Assembly: GCA_022925895.1 (NCBI GenBank)
Contig: JAKSYS010000001.1
Span: forward strand, 496,001 to 560,000
DNA from: Fragilaria crotonensis
Lineage: Eukaryota > Bacillariophyta > Fragilariophyceae > Fragilariales > Fragilariaceae
Length of the DNA: 64,000 bases
Reading direction: 5' to 3'
Shown here: piece by piece, positions 55,621 to 64,000 of the stretch
How positions within the stretch are numbered: position 1 is the first letter of the stretch
Layout of the letters: each line of letters begins with the position of its first letter
Notes under the pieces: model-generated
What the model was told of the DNA's origin: nothing
What the model saw: only the letters and a program-made list of their open reading frames with translations
The model's database searches: none
Position numbers and translations under genes: made by a program

Positions 55621-58600
55621 ATGCAGCTCGTCGTTGCCTCCTTCCTTTTGGCAGCTGGGCTGTTGGCGTCACTCGTGACCGCCCAGTTGCCATCCCCTGT
55701 TCAGACCTACTTCGTTCCCTTGCCCGAGAATGATCTCATTGCCCTTTTTAAAGAGATGTCTGCGGGAGTAAATCCACCTGCAAGTGGAAATGTAAACACT
55801 GTCATCTCGATCGCCATCGCCTCAGATAACACCATCGTTTACTATGATCATTGGGAAGATGGCTTCGAAACAGATGCCAGACTCAAGACCCAGTCCACAA
55901 CTCTCATTTGGGGTGATGGAAACTTACTTAACGGTATTGCGCCCGGAACTGTTGATGACAAGCTGAAGGGGGGAACTGCAATTGTACTTTCGAACAATGT
56001 GCCTGTTCCTCGTGTGAGCTCCAAGATCTTCTTTGACGGAAGTGATCGAATTCAATCTTCCCTCCCTATTGCTGTCACCCGCTTCGCATACCCTGACCAA
56101 CCAGGATCGCTCATGGCAGGCGCCGTTGAGGTCTTCAATTTTAATTCCTGGGGACGAAAGTTCATTGCTCCAGTTGGCGCGACGACTTCTAGCTCCACGA
56201 ACGCTTGGGAAATCGCTAGGTTTTACGTCATGGCGGGGGAAGACAACAGCGAAGTGTTCAAGAATGGTATCAAGGTCGGTGGCACATTCAACAAGGGACA
56301 GTCCATTAATTTCTCTGTCAAGCAAGGTGACGTGATAACTTCTGATCGCCCAATCCAAGTGGACCTCATTGGTGCCGACAAGGACGATACTTACGAGCTT
56401 CGTTGGTATGCCCAGGTTGACGCAGGTGACTGGACCGATGAATACATTTCACCAGTTGCAGAAACCTTGGGAAACACAGCGTTCTGGTTTTATAACCCGA
56501 ACACCAGTCCTATCACCATCGGGTACAATGGTGGTAATTTGCTAAGTGGATCATTCGTCGTTCCTGCTCTATCCAGCAAGATGATTCCATGCACCACTAG
56601 ATCAGGAACTGATAGAATTCAAATCCTCACCGGTGACACCACAACTACCGGTTCGAGCACATCCAGGTTTTCTGGTGTGCGTTTCAAGGGGACTGGCGGT
56701 TCCTTTTATGCTTTGGTGCAGGTTGATGCGGACGACGAAGGGCAGATCTACGATTGGGGCTTTCCAATGATTCCTACCTCTCGGCTTACTTCTCAGGCTC
56801 TCGTTGGCCTTGGATTAGGCTGCACGACTGGGTGTCTTACAGACAATAACCAGGGGGTCAAGAAGGAGAGGAGTGTCGTCTGGGTCACCCCGATCGCGGA
56901 TACTTACATCTACGTGGATTTCGACGGTGACGGTGTTTTTGACTTTAACCAGCGAGTGACTGCCCTCAACTCACTTCGAATCACCGACACCAAGAAAAAT
57001 GACAACGATATGACAGGAGCTATCATTGCAAGTGTGGACGCCGCACCAGTTAACGGCCAACCACCAGTTGGTTTGCCGGTGAGCATCGGACTTGCCTGGG
57101 GACAAGATCCTATCCGCTCCTATGGGGGTGATGGTGAGGCGTTGGATCTGGGTACTGCCGTTCTTCCTCTGGCGAACCCCGACCTCAACAAGGAAGTCGT
57201 CGCAGTGATCAATCCCGATGGCTCCGTGGACCCTTTCAAGTCTGTTGACCAAGTGGGTGATATCATCAGCTACATCATCATCGTCAGTAATGTTGGATTT
57301 GCTGATCTGACGGGTGTTGTGGTGAATGATCCCCTCCTGACTGGCAAACTCGTTGGTCCGACCGAGTCTAAAAACACAGATGGAATACTGGCGCGCGGAG
57401 AGACCTTCACCTACCGTGGGAACTACACTGTGACGGCAGCTGATATTTCTACCAAGGGCGGTGGCGACAATAACATCGAAAACCTCGCGTCGGTGACAAC
57501 AAAGGAATACCCCAAGCCAGTGATTGTGCAGGTCGAAACCCCGATTTTCCTCGCCACAATCAGCGGAAACGTGAAGGAGGATGTTGACGCCAACGACACT
57601 GGCGACGTCAATATCCCGGGCGTTCTCATCACCTTGCTTGACGGGACTAACAAAGTGTTGGCCACAACTCTGACCGACGCGAACGGTAAGTACGCCTTTA
57701 TCAACCTCACCGCTGGCAACTACGCCGTCAAAGAGACCAACTTGAGTGGTTACATTGACGTGAAGGATGTCGACGGGGGCGATCCCAACCTCATTGTTGT
57801 TGCCAATGTAATCGGCGGCACCGACAGACTTGGAAACGACTTTGTTGATGAAAGGAAGGGTTCTATTTCCGGTTTCGTCTTTGAGAACGTTCTCAACGGT
57901 CCACCCATAGCCTCCGTCACGATCACTCTCCGCGACAGTTCGAATGCCATCGTTGCGACCACTTCCACCGATACGGCTGGTTTCTACAAGTTTTCTGGAT
58001 TGATTCCTGGCCTCTACACTGTCGTTCAGACGAATCTTTCAAACAACGTTGAGGATGTCAGTGACTTTGACTCGGCGCCTGACGGCGACCCCCAGGATGG
58101 CGATGTGGTCGTGGACAACAAGGTATTCGTGAAGCTCAATTCCAACGAAGACGACGTCAGGAACGATTTCGTCGACAAGCTCAAGAATGGCTCTATTTCA
58201 GGTGTTGTGACCGATGACAAAGGAAACAAGTTGGCGGGAGCGGTCATCAAGTTGATCTTCGGAGGTGTCGTTGTTGACACCCAAACCACTGGCCCCGCTG
58301 GAACTTACTCGTTCACTAATCGTGTTCCTGGTGACTACATTGTGCAGGAAACCAATCCTTCTGGATACCCTCTTGACGTCAGTGACTACGACAACAGTGC
58401 CGACGGCGATGCTGCGGATAGCGATACGACTGTCAACAACTCTATCGGAGTGAAGCTTCTTCCCGGTGAGAACGACACTGACAACAACTTCCAGGACAGC
58501 AACAATGGAAAGATCAGTGGAACTGTCAAGGATGACGGCGGAAACCCTCTTGTATCTGTCCTGATCACACTGAAGCGTCTTGACGGCACCACAGTCGCAA

Positions 58601-61600
58601 CCACCTTGACTGGTACCGACGGCAGCTATCTGTTCAGTGAATTGGAACCAGACAGCTACAACGTGTTCGAGGAGAACCCACCACTCTTCCCAATCAATGT
58701 CAGCGACCGCGATACGGACCCTGACAGCGTGCCAGACCCAACCGACTCTGACATTGCCGTGGATAACAAGATTGGCGTTGTGTTGCAGCCTGGTGAAACC
58801 GACAAAGGAAACGACTTTGTGGACAGCAACAAGGGAAAGATCACTGGTTCTGTGACGGACAACCTCTCGAACCCATTGGTTGGGGTACTTTTAGAGTTAA
58901 AGTCTGGCACCACCGTGATCAAGACGACGTTGAGCGGCGGCAATGGTGGTTATGTTTTCGACGGCATTCCACCAGGTAGCTACACCGTGGTTGAGACCAA
59001 TCCTAGCAGCCATCCGGCCAACATCAGTGACTATGACAACTCTCCGGATGGCGACGCGAGTGACAGCAACAGGACGTGGACAACATTATTGGTGTCACTC
59101 TGACCCCCGGTGAGACCGACTCTGACAATAACTTTGTTGATGCGAAGACCGGCTCGATCTCAGGTACTGTGAAGGACGACAACGGTGGTCCACTTTCTGG
59201 TGTGACAGTTCAATTGAAGGATTCGACCGGTGCTGTCGTGAGGACAACGGCCACCAATGGCAGTGGGGCATACCTGTTTTCCAATGTCTTCCCAGGAACT
59301 TATACTTTGTTTGAGATCAACCCGCCTGGATACAACACTGATGTCAGCGACTATGATACCAGCAACGATGGCGATGCGCCTGATTCTGTCACTACCGTGG
59401 ACAGCACCATTGGAGTAGTGCTCCTCCCGGGTGAAAATGACGACAACAACGACTTTGTGGACAGCGACAATGGTTCCATTTCTGGTACAGTCACGGAAGA
59501 CCAAGGAATGCTCGTGGGTGTGAAGCTGACACTGACCACATCGAACGGTGTACCAGTCGCAACAACTGCAACCAATTCCAACGGAGCGTACATCTTTAGC
59601 AATGTTGAGCCTGGCGCCTACTTCGTCGTCGAAACCAACCCCGATGCGTATCCCAGTAATGTTAAGGATGAGGACTCGACTCTTGATGGTGATTCTGGCG
59701 ACACCAACAAGGATGTGGACAATTCCATCCCTGTAACACTTCAAAAGAGTGAAAGTGACACCGGCAACGACTTTGTTGACAGCAACAATGGTGCAATTTC
59801 AGGTACAGTGAAGGATGACGACGGCCAGGCTTTGAAGAATGTCATAATTCAGCTCAAGGATACCATCAGTGGAAGCATCATCCAAACTGCGGCAACGAAT
59901 GTCCTTGGTGCATACTCATTCAATGAACTCGAACCAGGCGATTACACCGTAATTGAGATCCAGCCAGGTAGCCACCCCATTAGTATAAGTGATCGAGATG
60001 AGGTAGGCGATGGCGATGCCGGCGACAGTGACACAACGGTGGACAATTTGATCCAGGTCACCCTGAAGCCAAGCGAGTCCGATGCGTCGAATAACTTTGT
60101 TGACAGCAACAAGGGATCCATCTCTGGTAAAGTGACAAGTGCGGACGGTGATCTACTGTCTAACGTTCTCATAACGCTTCTTAACGGAAGTTCAAATATC
60201 GTTGCCACAACAGTAACGGATTCCAACGGCAAGTATCTGTTTGCAAAGATCCCTCCAGGCGATTACAAAGTGATTGAGACAAACCCTGCGGACTTTCCCA
60301 GTAATGTCAGTGACAAGGATGAGAGCAACGATGGAGATGCTGGTGACAATAATGATGCCATCGACAACGCTATCGCGGTTACAATTCAACCAGGCGAAGC
60401 CGACAAGGACAACAATTTCGTGGACGACGACAATGGCGCCATTTCTGGAAGTGTGACGGATGATCAGGGCAAACCCCTTGCGAATGTCAAGATTGAATTG
60501 CTCAAGGGTGGTCCGGATGGTTCCGTTATTGATACTGTCTTTACGAATGCTGTCGGAAGCTACACGTTCAATAGCGTCGAGCCTGGTGACTACGTTGTGA
60601 AGGAGACGAACCCCGTGGACTACCCAAAGAACTTGAGCGATGGGGACAGAAGTAGCGATGGAGATGCTGATGACCTGTCCACCACGCCTGATAACTTGAT
60701 CAAGGTAACCCTGAAGCCTGGTGAGCTTGATTCTGACAATAACTTTGTTGACAGCAACAACGGATCAATTTCTGGTACCGTGAAGGATGACGAAGGTAAG
60801 CCTCTCGCTGGTGTCACGATCCAGTTGCAGAACCCGAATGGAACCATTGTGGCAACCACCACTTCGGGTAGCAGTGGAGCGTACACATTCCCCGATGTGG
60901 AGCCTGGACCGTATGTGTTGGTGGAGAAGAATCCAGACGGATATCCTGGTGATGTGAGCGACTACGACACCACGCCGGATGGTGATGCTGGAGATGGTGT
61001 TGTGAATGCCGACAACAAGATTCCTGTCACCCTGCAGCCAGCTGAAGATGATACTGGTAATGATTTCGTGGACAGCAACAACGGCTTGATTTCTGGTACA
61101 GTGAAGGATGACCAGGGCAACGTGTTGCCAGGAGTGAAGGTGGAACTTCTGAAGCCCGACGGGAGTGCTGTCAAGGCCACCGTGACCGACTCGAATGGGT
61201 TCTACGTGTTTTCCGAGGTCGAGCCAGGCACATACAATATCAAGGAGACGAATCCTTCGGCTTACCCACTCAATGTTAGCGACTTCGACGCTAGTGACGA
61301 CGGCGACGCCTCCGATCCTGACAGAAAAGTGGACAATCTCATCGGGGTGACATTGAAGCCCGGCGAGAAGGATACGGGCAACAACTTTGTCGACAGTAAC
61401 AACGGTGCCATTACCGGGACAGTGAAGGATGACAACGGCAAACCGATTGCCGGCGTTCCCATTCAGTTGCAGTCTGGTGGCCCAATGCCTACTGTAATTG
61501 CAACCACGACGACGGACTTCAACGGAGTGTACGAATTCACTGAAGTCGAGCCGGGCTCTTATAAGGTTGTGGAGACCAATCTTGCGGCGTATCCTATCAA

Positions 61601-64000
61601 CGTCTATGACTATGACACGACGAATGACGGTGACAGTGAAGATGGAAACAAGGTGACAGATAATGTTGTTGGTGTGACGTTGACTCCAGGCGAGACTGAT
61701 ACTGGCAACGACTTTGTGGACAGTAACAACGGCAAGATTACCGGAACCGTGAAGAATGACAATGGAAGCCCTCTCAGCAGTGTTTTACTGACTCTAAAGG
61801 ACTCGACTGGTGTTGTGGCGACAACGGTGACGAACGGCAACGGTATCTATGTCTTCGATAACCTAGAGCCTGGCATCTACACAGTGGTGGAGACCAACCC
61901 TGTGGAATACCCTGCCAACTTGCTCGACCAAGATTTCACCAACGACTCCGATCCGACGGATAGCGACACTACTGTTGACAACATCATCGGTGTGACCCTG
62001 CAACCCGGAGAAACTGACGATGGCAACAACTTCGTCGATAGTGACAACGCCTCCATCTCTGGGTCCGTCAAGGACGACAGCCAAACACCTCTTGTTGGTG
62101 TCAAGATTTCGTTGAGTAATTCGACTGGCGTTGTTGCCACCACGCTGACGGATGCTGGGGGCTTGTACGAGTTCACGGGCTTGGAGCCTGGCCCATACAC
62201 GGTGACTGAAACGAACCCTGATGGATACAAGACTGACATCAGCGATGGCGATACCAGCTTCGACGGTGACGCAACTGATGGTGTTCTTACGCCCCCTGAT
62301 AATGCCATCTCTGTGACTCTTATGCCAAGCGAGGCGGACGCGAATAACGACTTCGTGGACAGCAACAAGGGCAGCATTTCGGGCCGCGTTGTCGATGACA
62401 AGTTGAATCCGCTTGCGGCTGTGATCCTCAGTCTGAATCAGGGAACGACTACTGTTGCGACAACTGTGACCGCCGCTGATGGTTCATACAAGTTCACCGG
62501 GGTTGCACCTGGTGATTACTCCGTGATCGAGATCAACCCTGATGGCTATCCAAGTAATGTTCGCGATGGTGACACGGATCCCGACGGCGATATTGGTGAC
62601 GCAGACACAACTCCCGACAACTCAATTCTTGTGACAGTTGAGCCTAGTGAGGATGACGTTGGCAACGACTTTGTCGACAGCAACAACGGTTCGATTTCGG
62701 GTAGTGTGAAGGACGACAACGGCAATCCAATCCCCGGAGTGACGGTGGCGTTGGTTGACAACAATGGCATCACTGTGGATACCGCAACGACGAATGCCGG
62801 TGGCGGATATGTGTTCAACGAGGTTGAGCCAGGCCAGTACACTGTGGTTGAGACGCAACCAGCGGGTTACCCTAACAGTGTCAGTGATTACGATGAAGAT
62901 CCTGACGGTGATGCTGAAGATGTTGATAAAACAGTGGACAACAAGATCAATGTCACGCTCAAGGCAGGCGAAGCCGACAAGGAGAACAATTTCGTTGACA
63001 GTGACAACGGCAGTATCTCTGGTAGCGTGTTCGATGACAATGGTAACAGCCTTCCAGGTGTCGTTATTACCTTGCTCGATGGTAATCTTGATGTTGTTCA
63101 GACCACGACAACTGATGGAATTGGAGCGTACAAGTTTTCAGAGGTCGAACCCGGCAGCTACACCGTCGTTGAGGTTAACCCTCCTGGATTCCCAAGTGAC
63201 TTGAGCGACTATGATAACACTCCGGATGGCGATGTTGGCGACAGCAATACTGATGTCGACAACACGATTCCTGTGACTTTGAAGCCCGGCGAAAACGACG
63301 ACGGCAACAACTTCGTTGACGGAAACAATGCTGCTATTTCTGGAACCGTGAAGGATGACGAGGGCAAGCCCTTGTCAATGTGAAGATTGAATTGCTCCAA
63401 GGTAGCACCGTCATCAGCAGCACGTTGACGAATGATATCGGTAACTACACTTTCAGCGACGTCGAGCCTGGTGACTATGTTGTGAAGGAGACCAATCCCG
63501 TGGACTATCCGAAGAACTTGAGTGATGGGGACGTCAGCGACGACGGAGATGCAGATGACTTGTCCACCACGCCTGATAACTTGATCAAGGTAACCCTGAA
63601 GCCTGGTGAGCTTGATTCTGACAATGACTTTGTTGACAGCAACAACGGATCTATTTCTGGGACCGTGAAGGATGATGAGGGTAAGCCACTTGCTGGTGTC
63701 GAGATCGAGTTGCAGAAGCCGGATGGAACTGTTGTTGCAACCACCACTACCGGAACCAATGGAGCTTACATTCCCTGACGTGGAGCCTGGTTCGTACGTG
63801 TTGGTGGAGAAGAATCCAGCCGGATATCCTGGTGATGTGAGCGACTACGACACGACGCCGGATGGTGATGCCGGAGAGGGCGTTGTGAATGCTGACAACA
63901 AGATTCCTGTCACCCTTGAGCCTGCTGAAGATGACAATGGCAACAACTTTGTGGACAGCAACAACGGCTTGATTTCTGGAACCGTGAAGGATGACCAGGG
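55621..64000 (+). CDS. Giant secreted SdrD-B-like repeat protein (partial, runs off right edge)
   Basis: From ATG 55621 a signal peptide (MQLVVASFLLAAGLLASLVTA) leads a ~520-residue beta-rich head (YYDHWEDGFETDA, FDGSDRIQSSLPIAVTRFA, GRKFIAPVG), a DUF11-like part at ~540-640 (VGDIISYIIIVSNVGFADLTGVVVNDPLL), then at least 20 tandem ~107-residue SdrD-B-like domains. Each has SISGTVKDD.G.PL.GV, GAY.F.EVEPG.Y.VVETNP, and an Asp-rich DYD..PDGDAGDSDT..DN part ending NNFVDSN, the likely calcium-binding loops. Three small deletions (~59071, ~63370, ~63770) split the frame; without them it is one frame of over 2,780 codons. Inferred secreted adhesive or wall-associated protein. No intron seen. Confidence 0.85.
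57562..64000 (+). repeat. Tandem ~320-bp coding repeats (about 20 units)
   Basis: Units begin near 57562, 57860, 58190, 58508, 58835, 59152, 59470, 59790, 60114, 60434, 60762, 61083, 61404, 61731, 62049, 62370, 62690, 63010, 63331, 63651 and 63967. Units 19-21 most resemble units 10-12, so a block of nine units has been duplicated. Confidence 0.88.

Noticed and set aside
59160-59744. Minus-strand frames inside the repeat-protein gene
   Set aside because: They recur in every unit as antisense shadows of the same repeat.
59076-63383. A separate gene starting at 59076
   Set aside because: The start Met lies in the middle of a repeat unit and continues the upstream protein once one A is restored near 59071.
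1-64000. tRNA or rRNA genes
   Set aside because: I looked for the usual T-arm words with acceptor pairing and found none; a tRNA search program would be needed to be sure.

Overview
The window looks like nuclear DNA from a pennate diatom. Genes are short on introns and carry GT-AG introns of about 80-120 bp. Two predicted proteins have plastid-type leaders (a signal peptide ending in a TSAF or CTSW context). The Hsp70 of the secretory pathway ends in DDEL. There are type II membrane leucine-rich-repeat (LRR) proteins, a diatom-type Copia retrotransposon and a long secreted protein made of SdrD-B-like repeats. No sequence search was possible, so the organism is an inference from gene content.

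Layout. 0-16 kb: an LRR-protein cluster on the minus strand (a truncated first copy at the left edge, then three spliced genes), with a RAP-domain organellar RNA-binding protein and a probable RNase H2 subunit C between them. A small inverted-repeat element with an odd internal motif array lies at 0.65-1.46 kb. 16-20 kb: a 5'-truncated Helitron Rep/helicase gene broken by a 67-bp tandem duplication. 20-31.6 kb: housekeeping-type genes: a triose-phosphate/nucleotide-sugar translocator homologue, a DCC-family thiol-disulfide protein, a decayed coiled-coil gene, a plastid RimP-like factor with a large acidic insert, and a divergent pair (small conserved secreted protein and lysine-type methyltransferase) around a (CGGTATA)n microsatellite. 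33-40 kb: a host gene whose first exon is split by a full-length Copia element with identical 250-bp LTRs and a GATCC target duplication. 40.7-42.2 kb: a terminal-inverted-repeat element with a TAA duplication. 42.5-44.6 kb: ER Hsp70 (BiP). 45-48.2 kb: a DDE-like transposase gene broken by five apparent one-base deletions. 49-54.3 kb: three diatom-type proteins of unknown function, two of which look like related RRxS/SR-rich paralogues. 55.6 kb to the right edge: one giant secreted repeat protein, split only by three small apparent deletions.

Main points. (1) A recent in-frame Copia insertion whose empty site can be deduced exactly. (2) Frameshifts that are all small deletions, mostly in homopolymers, and confined to repeated sequences, which argues for consensus error or a shared deletion bias. 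(3) A higher-order repeat inside the giant protein gene. (4) Two inverted-repeat structures sharing an AAGCAAA plus GCGCGC signature, one with an array of GTAAGCAAATT at mostly 13/17/21-bp spacing. (5) Intergenic DNA is strikingly rich in GTAC.
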